A DNA stretch of 64,000 bases from Flavobacterium sp. LPB0248 (GCF_013388355.1 NZ_CP058246.1:1550001-1614000), one strand, 5' to 3'; numbered from the stretch's first letter, positions 53,270 to 62,667 are shown. Made by a program: numbers and translations. Notes: a model not told the origin generated them from the sequence alone.

Positions 53270-53893
53270 TCATGTAGTGTTATTGGGATTCTGATCAGGA
53301 CTCTTGCAATAGGCGTAAACCGATTCTAAAAACAGCCTCGCCAGCGCAAACCATGCCAGCAGTTCAATGTGCTGTTCCAGTTCGGGATCGTTCGGCAGTT
53401 CTAATGCATTTTCTAAATCAAAATCTAAAGTTTGGATTCTCTGCTGGAACTTCTGGTAATATTCTGATCCGACAGCCGATATGACAGCAGAGAGCAGTTC
53501 GTGCACGAAACGTGAGCAGGAAATCGAATCTAAAATGTACCTAAGGCTGTCAAAATGTTTATCATGCGGATTTGGATTCTCCTTTAATTCATAGCAGAAA
53601 TGTATCAGCAGATGCAGGCATGACAGCAGTCCTGCTGTTTTAATGTCCTCTATGTCATCAGTGGCTTCAAGATTCCCTGAAAGCAGTTCTTTCAGATCGT
53701 ATTCCTGCAGAAGGTCGGGATATCTCTCAAGCATTAAATCGAGCTTGGGATTTTTTAATCTGCCCAGAAGTTCTGAAATTCCGTCTTCGAGATTCTTCTT
53801 TGGATTCTGCAGTAGCATATTGAGTGCTTTCTCTGCCTGTTCTGCTGATTTTATAAGCTTTTTTTCTTTCTTATGGCTTTTATAATTTTTCAT
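53270..53893 (-). CDS. Unknown helical protein, element 2 operon
   Basis: 207 residues, soluble, helical and acidic after a Lys-rich start (KSHKKEKKLIKSAEQAEKAL). It includes LLSCLHLLIHFCYELKENPNPHDKHFDSLRYIL and ELLAWFALARLFLESVYAYC. No family recognised. The 57-nt and 73-nt gaps to its neighbours on the same strand support one operon. Confidence 0.7.
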   Translation of the reverse strand: MKNYKSHKKEKKLIKSAEQAEKALNMLLQNPKKNLEDGISELLGRLKNPKLDLMLERYPDLLQEYDLKELLSGNLEATDDIEDIKTAGLLSCLHLLIHFCYELKENPNPHDKHFDSLRYILDSISCSRFVHELLSAVISAVGSEYYQKFQQRIQTLDFDLENALELPNDPELEQHIELLAWFALARLFLESVYAYCKSPDQNPNNTT

Positions 53894-53966
53894 CTTAAAA
53901 AATTTAGGATTAGTTCACTTAAGCATTTTCAAAAGGGCATTATTTCACCAATGAAAATATTGCCTT

Positions 53967-54509
53967 TTAAGACTGCTTATCTTTTTTGATTCTTTCAAGG
54001 CCTCTTTCACGGATAAGCTCTCCCGCATCGAGCATTTTTATCAGATGGATATAGGGAGTCGCCAGATCAATGTCGCTGTCTTTTTCGTATGGAGACAATG
54101 AAAGGCTCACTATTTCAGAAAGAAAAAAATCAAACTGCCTTAGGGTTTGCTCAGCAAATGCTTTTTGAAATACTGTGAAAGGGTTGTCATATTCCTGCTT
54201 TGTAAGCGAAGTGAGATGGAATACATTTTCAGTGCGGGCTGACTCTTTCACTTTCCATTTTCTGCTTTTTTTCTGAAGGCTGTAGTATATTTTAAGAAAG
54301 GAGGATATAGCCTTATAGAATATAAAAATCTCGCTCAGCTTATCATCACTGCAGATCTCTTTTTTATTGCTGTAGATTACTGCCTGCGTCAAATTTCGCT
54401 TATAGTAGTCAAGATGCGCAAAATCAAAAAGGGCATCAGAAGCCTCAAATGGATTGCCTGCCTCAAACCCAGCCCAGAACTTGGTTTCAAAGTTTTTTTT
54501 ATTTTTCAT
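53967..54509 (-). CDS. Unknown protein, element 2 operon
   Basis: 180 residues, soluble. Starts KNFETKFWAGFEAGNPFEASDALFDFAHLDYYKRNLTQAVIYSNKKE, then an aromatic-rich helical part IFYKAISSFLKIYYSLQKKS. The helix pattern is somewhat HEPN-like but no catalytic Arg-His motif is visible. It lies 16 nt after the 596-codon gene. No function assigned. Confidence 0.7.
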   Translation of the reverse strand: MKNKKNFETKFWAGFEAGNPFEASDALFDFAHLDYYKRNLTQAVIYSNKKEICSDDKLSEIFIFYKAISSFLKIYYSLQKKSRKWKVKESARTENVFHLTSLTKQEYDNPFTVFQKAFAEQTLRQFDFFLSEIVSLSLSPYEKDSDIDLATPYIHLIKMLDAGELIRERGLERIKKDKQS

Positions 54510-54525
54510 ATTAAAAAATTTATAG

Positions 54526-56253
54526 TTATTGGATTTCGTCCTGCTGTTTCAAATCATCCAGCCTCTGCAGTTCAGTGTATCCAAGCGTGTACATTTCATT
54601 ATAGAAGGCTTCACACTTGGTATAGAGCAGATTGCTCTGGTCAATGCTTTCCCTGTTAAGATCCTTATGCTTTATCATATCTATATTGGCTGAGAGAAGT
54701 TCTATCAGTTTTCTATCCTGCTGAGAATCCGAGAAAGGCAGTTTGATTGCAGGGATGCATTCCAAAAGCCTGAACATGTAGGGGATTGAATATACGGCTG
54801 GATGATAGCTGAGGAAAAGGTCTAGCTGGGCAACGGCCACCTGCTGTACGGCCTGCTGAACCAAAGCATTTTTTACCAGTGCTTCGTCCGGTTCGGTGCA
54901 CTGCTCGGCTGTCATCAGAAATTGTTCACACGCAAGCATGCGGTTTTTCCAGTAGTTTCGTGTAAATTCGATATCCCTATTTTCATCTGCATTTATCGGA
55001 TAGATACTATACGGGCTTTCAAACTGAGCCAAAATGCCATTAGCCATAACCTTATTAAGGAAATACTTTTGGTAATGGCTCTGCCTGCGAAGGTTCTGTG
55101 TTCGATGGATTAAAAGGGTAGCCGTATATCTATTTTCAAACTTTTCCTTTATCAGAGACTGTAATAACGGCAGGGCATTTTCCCTGTATTCAGTGCTCAG
55201 TATCAGCAGGTAAAAATGATAGCAGGGAAACTGTTTATTGAATGCTTTCTTAGTTTTTACTCCTTCATTAATGTTGAAGGTATTATACCCGAAGCAGAAT
55301 ACCGCGCGGGTTTTCATAAAACCGTTTATGGCTCTGCTAATCTCTGACAGCGCATGGCCTATAAAATAATTTGAGCTGGGCATTTCAGTCAGGATTGACT
55401 GTCCGGAAAACGACTGATTGCGGAATCCCTTCATTTTTGATTTGAACTCTTTTTGATAATCCGAAAAAAGACTGCGGAATTCCTTTTCCAGAAGCTCAAA
55501 CTTTACCTTTGCCCTCTCTAACACTGATGGATTGATCTCAATATTAATAGTATTGTCGCGGTAATAAGTATGCGCACTGCTGAGATGGTCAATAATTTCC
55601 TTGTCTTCAGGAATGTCATAATTGAGTATTTCTTTCAGGTATGGAACAAACCTCACGACCATTTTGTATTCGTACAGCAGGCTCGGTCTGCCCATATCCT
55701 CGCCAATCTCTCCGATAAGAAGCCATGAGTAACAGCAGTAGAGATCCCATAAAGCAACACACATAGAATTGCCTGCTTCTTTAAGGCTATTGTCTTTCAT
55801 ATCAGCTGATGCTTTCTGAAAACGGGACACTGTATCTCCCAACTTATCTTTAAAGTCCAATTTTGTCCATTGCAGAAGTTCTTTTGCATCGTCATCTAAA
55901 GGATAAAACACCTTGTTGTCCGGCTGATAATAAACAAGCTCAGCGATAGTACAGTGGCGGATAAGATAGGGGAATCCCTCTTTAAATCCCTGTGAAGCCC
56001 TGAATGCATTGATAAACTTGAAAATAAAATCAGGATAGCAGTCCGTTATTTTTTTCGCCATTTTCTCAACTGCATCCCCGCATTGTCCGCAGTTCTTTTT
56101 GAGGATAAAGGTTACTATAATCGGCAGACCGCTCTGGCCGTTATTGGAAATGTAGATAGTTCCTGCATGCACAAAGGTCAGCAGGCTGGTAATAGCTCCC
56201 TCCAACTGCTCCCGCATTGGATGGTTCTCTGGGATTTTTAACTGATAATGCAT
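54526..56253 (-). CDS. Large HEPN-like protein heading the element 2 operon
   Basis: About 575 residues from ATG 56253; an ATG at 56316 is in frame but lies upstream of the conserved-looking start. The C-terminal region (NRMLACEQFLMTAEQC, ALVQQAVQQVAVAQLDLFLSYHP, YMFRLLECI) has the helix pattern of Bacteroidota HEPN domains, which follow nucleotidyltransferase-like folds. A similar pattern is seen in the middle (FQKASADMKDNSLKEAGNS ... LLIGEIGEDMGRPSLLYEY), so the protein may be two NT-HEPN-like halves. No full catalytic RX4-6H motif is seen. Defence, RNA processing or element regulation are all possible. Confidence 0.6.
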   Translation of the reverse strand: MHYQLKIPENHPMREQLEGAITSLLTFVHAGTIYISNNGQSGLPIIVTFILKKNCGQCGDAVEKMAKKITDCYPDFIFKFINAFRASQGFKEGFPYLIRHCTIAELVYYQPDNKVFYPLDDDAKELLQWTKLDFKDKLGDTVSRFQKASADMKDNSLKEAGNSMCVALWDLYCCYSWLLIGEIGEDMGRPSLLYEYKMVVRFVPYLKEILNYDIPEDKEIIDHLSSAHTYYRDNTINIEINPSVLERAKVKFELLEKEFRSLFSDYQKEFKSKMKGFRNQSFSGQSILTEMPSSNYFIGHALSEISRAINGFMKTRAVFCFGYNTFNINEGVKTKKAFNKQFPCYHFYLLILSTEYRENALPLLQSLIKEKFENRYTATLLIHRTQNLRRQSHYQKYFLNKVMANGILAQFESPYSIYPINADENRDIEFTRNYWKNRMLACEQFLMTAEQCTEPDEALVKNALVQQAVQQVAVAQLDLFLSYHPAVYSIPYMFRLLECIPAIKLPFSDSQQDRKLIELLSANIDMIKHKDLNRESIDQSNLLYTKCEAFYNEMYTLGYTELQRLDDLKQQDEIQ

Positions 56254-56328
56254 AATTTGATAATTTGAAGTTGTACATAAAATGAAATGTTGTATTTTTG
56301 TTAAACACGCAGGCAAGTAAGTGATTGT

Positions 56329-56369
56329 CCGTACAGTACCGTATCAATTTATCGTGTACCGTACAGTAC
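56329..56369. promoter_or_regulatory. Paired operator-like repeats between the HEPN-like and XRE genes
   Basis: CCGTACAGTAC occurs at 56329-56339 and again at 56359-56369, 30 bp apart (about three helical turns). Each contains the palindrome GTACAGTAC. The site lies between divergent genes, as expected for an XRE repressor that controls both. Confidence 0.65.
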
Positions 56370-56414
56370 AATTTCTATATCATACACAGACCTTACTTTT
56401 TTATTCTTAATTAT

Positions 56415-56422
56415 TATCTTTG
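56415..56422 (+). promoter_or_regulatory. XRE gene -7 box, leaderless promoter
   Basis: TATCTTTG ends 4 nt before the ATG, so the transcript should start at or next to the start codon. Confidence 0.55.
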
Positions 56423-56426
56423 AGCT

Positions 56427-56834
56427 ATGAGTACATTAACAAAACCAAATCACATGGGGCGCAAAATCAGCCGTATCCGTGAACTGAAAGACATGAAACA
56501 GGAAGCACTGGCACAGGCTATGGGAACAAACCAGCAGGCTGTTTCGATTATGGAAAACAGTGAAACTATAGAAGAAGAAAAACTAAAAGAAGTGGCGAAA
56601 GCCTTAGGAGTAAGCGTTGAAGCAATCAAGAATTTTTCTGAAGAAGGTGTGTTTAATTATTTTAATAATTTCTATGATAATAGCCAGGGAACTGTTGGGA
56701 ATTATCACTGTACTTTTAATCCATTAGATAAGTTAATCGAATCCCACGAACAGCAGATTAAGCTCTACGAGCGTCTGGTTCAAGCCGAAAAAGACAAAGT
56801 TGATTATCTGGAAAAATTGCTGAAAGAAAAATAA
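56427..56834 (+). CDS. XRE/Cro-type regulator of element 2
   Basis: A 135-residue protein with an N-terminal HTH (KISRIRELKDMKQEALAQAMGTNQQAVSIMENSE) and a C-terminal coiled coil (KLIESHEQQIKLYERLVQAEKDKVDYLEKLLKEK), a common Bacteroidota regulator form. Divergent from the four-gene operon, with two operator-like repeats in between. A -7 box 4 nt before the ATG predicts leaderless translation. Terminates at 56859-56886. Confidence 0.9.
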   Translation: MSTLTKPNHMGRKISRIRELKDMKQEALAQAMGTNQQAVSIMENSETIEEEKLKEVAKALGVSVEAIKNFSEEGVFNYFNNFYDNSQGTVGNYHCTFNPLDKLIESHEQQIKLYERLVQAEKDKVDYLEKLLKEK

Positions 56835-56858
56835 GCTTTTTATAAGGTATATTAATTC

Positions 56859-56886
56859 AAAAAAGAGACTCATGAGTCTCTTTTTT
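56859..56886. terminator. Terminator of the XRE gene
   Basis: Perfect palindrome with core GAGACTCATGAGTCTC flanked by A6 and T6; loop of 2-4 nt. Confidence 0.8.
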
Positions 56887-57031
56887 ATTTGTAGAATGTA
56901 TTTGATTTTTGAGAAAAAAAAATTAAGCAAAAATTGATGTATTTAGCACCAGTCTGACTATATCCCATACCTATATTTCTTTTCTTAGGTTATTTCCTTA
57001 TTCCTATTCTTTTTTTTATTAAATTAGTTTT

Positions 57032-57184
57032 ATGAACATCTTAGAGAAAATAGGGCTAATATCTTCCGTCTTAGGAATACTGTCATTTTTTAAAATCGGC
57101 ATAGATTTACCTGCATTTTTTAAAAGGCATTCATCTAATTTTTTTTTCTCACCAGTATTAAAAATATTGATTTTTTTAGTTTGA
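57032..57184 (+). CDS. Possible 50-residue membrane peptide
   Basis: Open frame starting MNILEKIGLISSVLGILSFF, basic in the middle and ending ILIFLV; one or two hydrophobic stretches. It resembles the N-terminus of small membrane proteins and may be a truncated gene. Weak evidence. Confidence 0.3.
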   Translation: MNILEKIGLISSVLGILSFFKIGIDLPAFFKRHSSNFFFSPVLKILIFLV

Positions 57185-57334
57185 AATTAAGATTTTTGGT
57201 TATTTGATGAAAAAATAAGGTTTTTTAACCAATTAATTACTGTAAAAATTATTCGGATTTCTAATATGATCAAAGAAAAATGAGATTTATATATTATTGA
57301 TGCTCTGAAATTATTATACCATCAAAATCAGTAA

Positions 57335-57703
57335 TTGCGTACCAATACACATTTTTTTACATTGTTTTTACTAAATTCACTTTACACAAATAATTTAATA
57401 TATAAAGACCTGACAATGCAATTTCGAACATTAGATAATCCGAAAAGCACCAGATTTCTCATTGTTATGCTTTGGGGAATTACTGCAGGATCATGTGTTT
57501 TATTTATTAATAATCACCTTCATACTTTGGCCTTAGAAAAAGAACTTGACAGAATAGATCATGAACTTCACTTTAAGCAGGTTATTCACGATCGCAGAAT
57601 GAGAGAATATGAACAGCAAGCAAAAAAACGTAAAGAACAGGTTGAAGCATTAAGGTCTGAAATATTATCAAAATTGAAACGAGAAAACGAAAATAGGTAT
57701 TGA
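57335..57703 (+). CDS. Small single-pass membrane protein with coiled coil
   Basis: Up to 122 residues, but a start at 57419 (MQFRTLDNPKSTRFL) is more natural and gives about 95. One membrane segment (FLIVMLWGITAGSCVLFI) is followed by a charged coiled coil (LEKELDRIDHELHFKQVIHDRRMREYEQQAKKRKEQVEALRSEI). Function unknown. Confidence 0.55.
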   Translation: MRTNTHFFTLFLLNSLYTNNLIYKDLTMQFRTLDNPKSTRFLIVMLWGITAGSCVLFINNHLHTLALEKELDRIDHELHFKQVIHDRRMREYEQQAKKRKEQVEALRSEILSKLKRENENRY

Positions 57704-57883
57704 GAATTTCAGGATTTTGTGGAATGTCTCGAAATTCATAATTGAAAAAAGAAAATTTTACCACACCTAATATATTACCATCAATAAAAAAAGGTAGTAT
57801 TTCACTAACTGTGTAAGTTAAAAAAAAATGATGGGGTTATTAAACCACCATCATTTTTTTTAACTTTTACAAATTACAACAAA

Positions 57884-58754
57884 CTATTTAGTTGTATTTA
57901 AATATTTTTTCATTACCCACTCAGTTTCAGGAAGATTATCCTTAGGATCCAGATAACTTATTAAAACCCATTTATGATCGATCTGTAAAACTAATACTTT
58001 AAAATTTATAGGTAACTTTCTTAATGTGATTGTTTTTATTAGTCGGCTTTAATTTCACCTCACAAACTCTAGCTATACTTCTATGCTCATTTTTCTCCTT
58101 TACTTGCTTATTTATTTCCCTTATAAAATATAAGATAGAATCTTGTTTAACATTCACTTTCTTAACTTCTGACTTCTCTGCTAACAAAGGTTTGTCTTTC
58201 AAAAAATCACAATATTGATGAATGCCCGCCAATCTCAAAAAAATATCTACAATCAACAGAGCTGACACTCCATGCTTTTTATTCTTATGAAAAAAAGAAA
58301 GAACTGCAGATAGTAAAATCTGAAATTTTATTCTTTGTTCTTCATCTAACTCTTCATCTATATTTTCTGTGAACTCTAGAGTTTGCTCGGTAATTTCTTC
58401 AAAATCACTTATTATTTCCCAATCTTGTGCTTGTAGAGCTAGTTGCGTGATTTGTTTTGAAATTCCAGTAAAGGCAGAATGGAGACTGTTTATTTCAGGA
58501 ATGTTTGGTAAGTGGAATTTCAGTGCTTCCGCAATAGTCTTGACATTCCCTACCATATAGTCATTTTGTCTTTGGATTAAACCAATTGCATCAATAGCTG
58601 CTTGTGGAATTTCAAATTGAGACTGATATGCTAATGATTTCGAGATCTGATTAAGAACTCTAGAATTTAAAATTGAATTGTATTTATACCCTATTTCAGA
58701 TAATGTCGCAATACCTTTCATATTTTGCAAAAATCTGTCCTGTATCTCTAACAT
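57884..58754 (-). pseudogene. Helical protein with frameshifted C-terminal SH3-like domain
   Basis: The main frame (57999-58754, start MLEIQDRFLQNMKG; a TTG start further out is unlikely) is helical with a central acidic stretch and a hydrophobic segment VSALLIVDIFLRL. It stops after KLKPTNKNNHIKK. Removing one base from the A5 run just before that point keeps the protein going through TITLRKLPINFKVLVLQI, HKWVLISYLDPKDN and EWVMKKYLNTTK to a stop at 57884. That tail looks like a bacterial SH3 domain. Either a decayed gene or a homopolymer error. Function unknown. Confidence 0.55.
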
Positions 58755-59044
58755 ATTAGATATAGAAGTGCTTAAGCAAAGTTCCACTGGCAGGATCAAA
58801 AAGTTTACTAATTTGGTAACGGTAATAATCGATTACTTTAATATTATTCAAAGCAGATTTGGATCTTCTTTTAACAAAGGCACCGCAATAAACAAGGTAC
58901 GACAAAGACCTTCGAGCTTTTCTGTTGGCACCTGAGCTATATTTACCGGATAACTTTTGCCAGACAATTTAGAAAATTTCATCGGTTAGTCTAGCTTATC
59001 GACATAACTAAATACTCTTCTTAGTAACTTAACCATTATGGATT

Positions 59045-59235
59045 GGAAATCCTTAGCGTTGGCAGACTTAAACTTCAATGCTGAAGTTTCCTTTACTATT
59101 ATCGTTTGGATTTCTTTAATAGTCCAAATATTCATTTCCCATTTCATCTGTTATATTCCCTGTACTCCAACATCCAAAACCAATTGCCCAAAAATGACGA
59201 CCCAAATATCTTTTTCTAATTCTGGATGCTGCCAA
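59045..59235 (-). pseudogene. tnpA: IS200/IS605-family TnpA remnant
   Basis: Translated on the minus strand in two frames: WQHPELEKDIW, then after a shift GRHFWAIGFGCWSTGNITD, EMGNEYLDY, a stop, and RNPNDNS. This is the C-terminal part of the single-strand HUH transposase, in which the order PELKK-W-GRHFWAIGYG-WSTGNITDEM is well known. Frame breaks and the loss of the N-terminal HUH half make it inactive. Confidence 0.7.
59070..59089. repeat. Hairpin next to the tnpA remnant
   Basis: AAACTTCA-ATGC-TGAAGTTT, an 8-bp perfect stem with a 4-nt loop, located at the 3' end of the transposase remnant where IS200/IS605 end hairpins sit. Confidence 0.55.
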
Positions 59236-59287
59236 TCGTGTAAATAATCATGAAATAAGACACTATGAAGCAGCCCCAATCCTCCCT

Positions 59288-61216
59288 CTAATAATCCCAT
59301 CTCACAAAAGCCTCCATAGCGGCATAATGGGACAATCCTAATTCAACATACAAATCTGCAGTTTCTTTGTTTCTGTCTTCGGCTCTTTGCCAGAACTCTC
59401 TTGCGTCAGTTCCTTGAAACACCACACCGTCTTTTTGGGATTGGTGTTTGAAAATTCCGTGTCGTTTTGCCAATACCTGATCCGGACTCATAGGAACAGC
59501 CATTTCAATCTCGTCGATTCCCCATTCTTGCCAAGCACCGCGGTACAACCACAACCAACAATCTTTCATATAATCTTTTGGTTTGAGTCGTTTGGCAGCC
59601 TCAAAAATAGCATCCAGACACACTTTGTGAGTTCCGTGTGGATCGGCCAAATCTCCCGCGGCATAAATCTGGTGCGGTTTAATTTTTTCAATTAAATTCA
59701 TCGTAATTTGTATGTCTGCCTCACCGATAGGATTTTTTTCAATTGCTCCCGTTTCGTAAAAAGGAAGTTCCATAAAGTGAATCTGGCTGTCCGGTAAACC
59801 TACGAAATGGCTTGTGGCGCGGGCTTCTCCTTTACGGATTAATCCTTTGATATATCTCACTTCCGTAATGTCAATTTCGCTGGCTTTTTTGTTTTTAAGG
59901 AAGGTTTTCGCCTTTTTGTAAATATCATCCGCCTCGGCACTTTTAATGCCGAATTTTTCATTGTAATCGGTAACAAAATTCGCGAAACGAAGTGCCTCAT
60001 CATCCGCAACGGCAATGTTTCCGGAGGTTTGATAGGCCACATGCACTTCATGTCCTTGTTCCTGCAGTCTCATGAAAGTTCCTCCCATACTGATGATGTC
60101 GTCATCGGGGTGCGGACTGAATAACAGAACTCTTTTTCTAGCCGGTTCCGCTCTTTCGGGTCTGTTGGCATCATCGGAATTTGATTTTCCTCCCGGCCAT
60201 CCGGTAATGGTATTTTGTAATTTATTGAATATTTTGATGTTGATGTTGTATGCAGGTCCTGAATCGGCCAATAAATCGCTCATTCCGTTTTCGATATAAT
60301 CGGCATCGGTAAGCATCAATATTGGTTTTTTCAAATGAAGTGCAAGACCTAAAACCGCTTTGCGGATTAATTTGTCTGTCCAAACTACTTTCTCTACCAA
60401 CCAAGGTGTGTTGATTCTGGTTAGTTTTGAAGAAGCCTCTTGGTCTAAAACAAAAACCGCACTTTTGTGTTCCTGCAAAAACGAAGCTGGTACCAAGTTG
60501 GTTACCTCTCCTTCGGCGGAAGCCTTAATAATATTAGATTTTCCAACTCCCCAAGCCATCAAGATAACTTGTTTGGCTTCCATGATTTTTTTAACTCCCA
60601 AGGTGATGGCCGTTCTTGGCGTATTGCTCAATCCCGAAAAATCACCACTGGCAGCCACTCTGGTGATATGATCCAAAGCCACCAAACGGGTTTTGGAATT
60701 CTGCAAAGACCCCGACTCGTTGAATCCGATATGTCCGTTTCCTCCAATTCCAAGAATCTGTAAATCGATTCCTCCCAAAGCTTCGATTTTGGTTTCGTAA
60801 TTGGCACAATATTTTGCTATTTCTTCTTTTGATAAAGTTCCGTCTGGAATATGAGTATTTTCAGGCAAGATATCCACTTGGTCAAACAGCAATTCTTTCA
60901 TGAATCGCACGTAACTGTTGATGGAATCGGGTTCCATCGGGTAATATTCGTCCAAATTGAAAGAAATCACGTTTTTGAAACTCAATCCTTCTTCTTTGTG
61001 CAGGCGAACCAATTCGACATACAATCCTTTTGGCGATGAACCTGTTGCTAATCCCAAAATACAAGGTTCGTTGTTCTCTTGTTTAGATCTAATAAGACTA
61101 GCTATTTCTTGTGCAACAGCTTTTGAAGCCGTTACTGAATTTTCAAAAACTACGGTATTAATGTTCTCAAATCGTTTCTCAAATCCTGTGGATTTGTCAA
61201 TACTACTTTTTAACAT
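59288..61216 (-). CDS. nagB: Glucosamine-6-phosphate deaminase fused to LmbE/PIG-L domain
   Basis: A 642-residue two-domain protein. Residues about 20-270 are NagB: LGLATGSSPKGLYVELVRLHKE, SFNLDEYYPM, GIGGNGHIGFNESGS. Residues about 370-640 are an LmbE/PIG-L-type deacetylase-like domain with LLFSPHPDDDIISMGG (metal-binding PHPDDD) and DPHGTHKVCLDAI. It converts glucosamine-6-phosphate to fructose-6-phosphate and ammonia; the second domain could deacetylate GlcNAc-type substrates. The fusion is common in Bacteroidota. Next to a sugar transporter. Confidence 0.95.
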   Translation of the reverse strand: MLKSSIDKSTGFEKRFENINTVVFENSVTASKAVAQEIASLIRSKQENNEPCILGLATGSSPKGLYVELVRLHKEEGLSFKNVISFNLDEYYPMEPDSINSYVRFMKELLFDQVDILPENTHIPDGTLSKEEIAKYCANYETKIEALGGIDLQILGIGGNGHIGFNESGSLQNSKTRLVALDHITRVAASGDFSGLSNTPRTAITLGVKKIMEAKQVILMAWGVGKSNIIKASAEGEVTNLVPASFLQEHKSAVFVLDQEASSKLTRINTPWLVEKVVWTDKLIRKAVLGLALHLKKPILMLTDADYIENGMSDLLADSGPAYNINIKIFNKLQNTITGWPGGKSNSDDANRPERAEPARKRVLLFSPHPDDDIISMGGTFMRLQEQGHEVHVAYQTSGNIAVADDEALRFANFVTDYNEKFGIKSAEADDIYKKAKTFLKNKKASEIDITEVRYIKGLIRKGEARATSHFVGLPDSQIHFMELPFYETGAIEKNPIGEADIQITMNLIEKIKPHQIYAAGDLADPHGTHKVCLDAIFEAAKRLKPKDYMKDCWLWLYRGAWQEWGIDEIEMAVPMSPDQVLAKRHGIFKHQSQKDGVVFQGTDAREFWQRAEDRNKETADLYVELGLSHYAAMEAFVRWDY

Positions 61217-61263
61217 GATTTTATTTTTTATTACTTCAAATTATATAAATGCTCTTTTTTCGA

Positions 61264-62586
61264 CTAACTCTTTCTGAACCAGCTTTTGTAATTATGTCCC
61301 CAAATAGCAAAAAACAAAATAAGGGCATAACATGGAATTAAAATCCAATAACTGCTTGTTGCTGCGCTTGCCAAGGCTTCTGTTTTATTTATTCCACCAG
61401 CAATGAGTTCATGTTTATTACCATCGACCATTCTACCATATAATGGTGGAATAATAGCTCCTCCCGAGATTGCCATAATCAATAAAGCAGAAGCTGTTTT
61501 GGTGAATTTCCCTAGGCCTTCCAATGTTAAAGGCCAGATTGCAGGCCAAACCAAGGCATTGGCAATTCCTAATGAGGCCACAAATAAAATAGATGTAAAT
61601 CCGGTGCTTAACAATATACATGTACTAAAAATGATTCCCAGCACTGCACTTATTCTAAGAGCTGTTCCTTGTTTTAAATATTTGGGTATTAAAAAAACGC
61701 CCAAAGCATAGGTACAAACCATTGCCAGTAAGGTTAAAGTGGTAAAAAATTTGGCCGATGCCGCCGGAAAACCTAACGAAATACCGTAGGCGATAATGGT
61801 GTCCCCCGCAATTACTTCTGCTCCCACATATACAAATAAAGTAAGTACGCCCAACCACAAATGCGGAAATTGAAAGATGCTTGTTTTGGTTACAGATCCA
61901 TCTTTTATTGCTGCAACTTCGGTAGCTTCCACATGAGGAAGCGGTGCTTTCCTGATTAATAATCCCAAGAGTAATAATACCGCAGCCATAATCAGATAAG
62001 GCATGAAAACGCTGTCTGCCATGTTGTCCAATAACACTGTTTTTTCTGCTACCGATGCAGTTCCCAATTTCTCCTTCACGGCATCTATTCCCGACAATAA
62101 TAATGCTCCGAAAATCAAAGAGCCCAAAGCTCCTGCAGTCTTATTGGCGATTCCCATAATGGCGATGCGTTTTGCGCCACTTTCGATAGGTCCCAAAATA
62201 GTGATGTAAGGGTTGGCTGCCGTTTGCAACAGCGTCATTCCTATTCCCTGGATAAAAATACCGGTTAAAAACACCCAATAGGTTCTTGCTTCGGCTGCGG
62301 GAATAAATACCAAAGCCCCTACAGACATTATTATTAGTCCCAAAGACATTCCTTTTCTATAACCTATTTTATTCAAAATATAAGAGGCCGGCAATGCCAT
62401 CACCACAAAGGAAATGTAGGATGCCGATGCCACGAAATACGATTGCGCATCGGTTAATTCGTTTATGGTTTTCATAAACGGAATAAGTGCACCATTAATC
62501 CAGGTTACAAAACCGAAAATGAAAAATAGACTGGCTATAATGATTATTGGAACTAAATTATTTTTTGATTCAATGCTGTTGTCCAT
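61264..62586 (-). CDS. Sugar MFS transporter (FucP/NagP type)
   Basis: A 440-residue membrane protein with twelve predicted helices and the FucP/NagP subfamily pattern: FFIFGFVTWINGALIPFMK in the first helix, GIGMTLLQTAANPYITILGP and NALVWPAIWPLTLEGLGKFTKTASALLIMAISGGAIIPPLYG. In Bacteroidota such proteins import GlcNAc or related sugars by proton symport. The nagB-LmbE fusion gene 47 nt downstream supports GlcNAc. No ORF overlap; same strand. Confidence 0.9.
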   Translation of the reverse strand: MDNSIESKNNLVPIIIIASLFFIFGFVTWINGALIPFMKTINELTDAQSYFVASASYISFVVMALPASYILNKIGYRKGMSLGLIIMSVGALVFIPAAEARTYWVFLTGIFIQGIGMTLLQTAANPYITILGPIESGAKRIAIMGIANKTAGALGSLIFGALLLSGIDAVKEKLGTASVAEKTVLLDNMADSVFMPYLIMAAVLLLLGLLIRKAPLPHVEATEVAAIKDGSVTKTSIFQFPHLWLGVLTLFVYVGAEVIAGDTIIAYGISLGFPAASAKFFTTLTLLAMVCTYALGVFLIPKYLKQGTALRISAVLGIIFSTCILLSTGFTSILFVASLGIANALVWPAIWPLTLEGLGKFTKTASALLIMAISGGAIIPPLYGRMVDGNKHELIAGGINKTEALASAATSSYWILIPCYALILFFAIWGHNYKSWFRKS

Positions 62587-62667
62587 ACTAGTGTTTTTTA
62601 ATTTCTATTTTACGGCTTTAGAGTTTATATTAATTTATATTTAAAGTTTGATTATTAATATTTATTT

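Larger units (their letters stand above)
47786..59287. mobile_element. Integrated element 2, right end uncertain
   Basis: Starts at tRNA-fMet copy 2. Carries a recombinase and partner gene close to those of element 1, a MobC-like gene, an AbiEii pair, a candidate oriT, repeat arrays, an unknown four-gene operon and an XRE regulator. The tail from about 56.9 kb contains decayed genes. No copy of the tRNA 3' end was found on the right; the outer limit is the amino-sugar locus at 59288. No relaxase is present, so it is probably defective or dependent on another element. Confidence 0.5.
58755..59287. other. Decayed region before the amino-sugar locus
   Basis: Holds a short minus-strand frame (58848-58982, 44 residues, [17 protein letters not shown] at the start, not recognised), an IS200/IS605 transposase remnant with its hairpin, and probably the right end of element 2. 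No intact gene. Confidence 0.5.

Noticed and set aside
58848..58982. 44-residue minus-strand ORF
   Set aside because: Reads like protein but has no recognised features and lies in a decayed region; not called as a gene.
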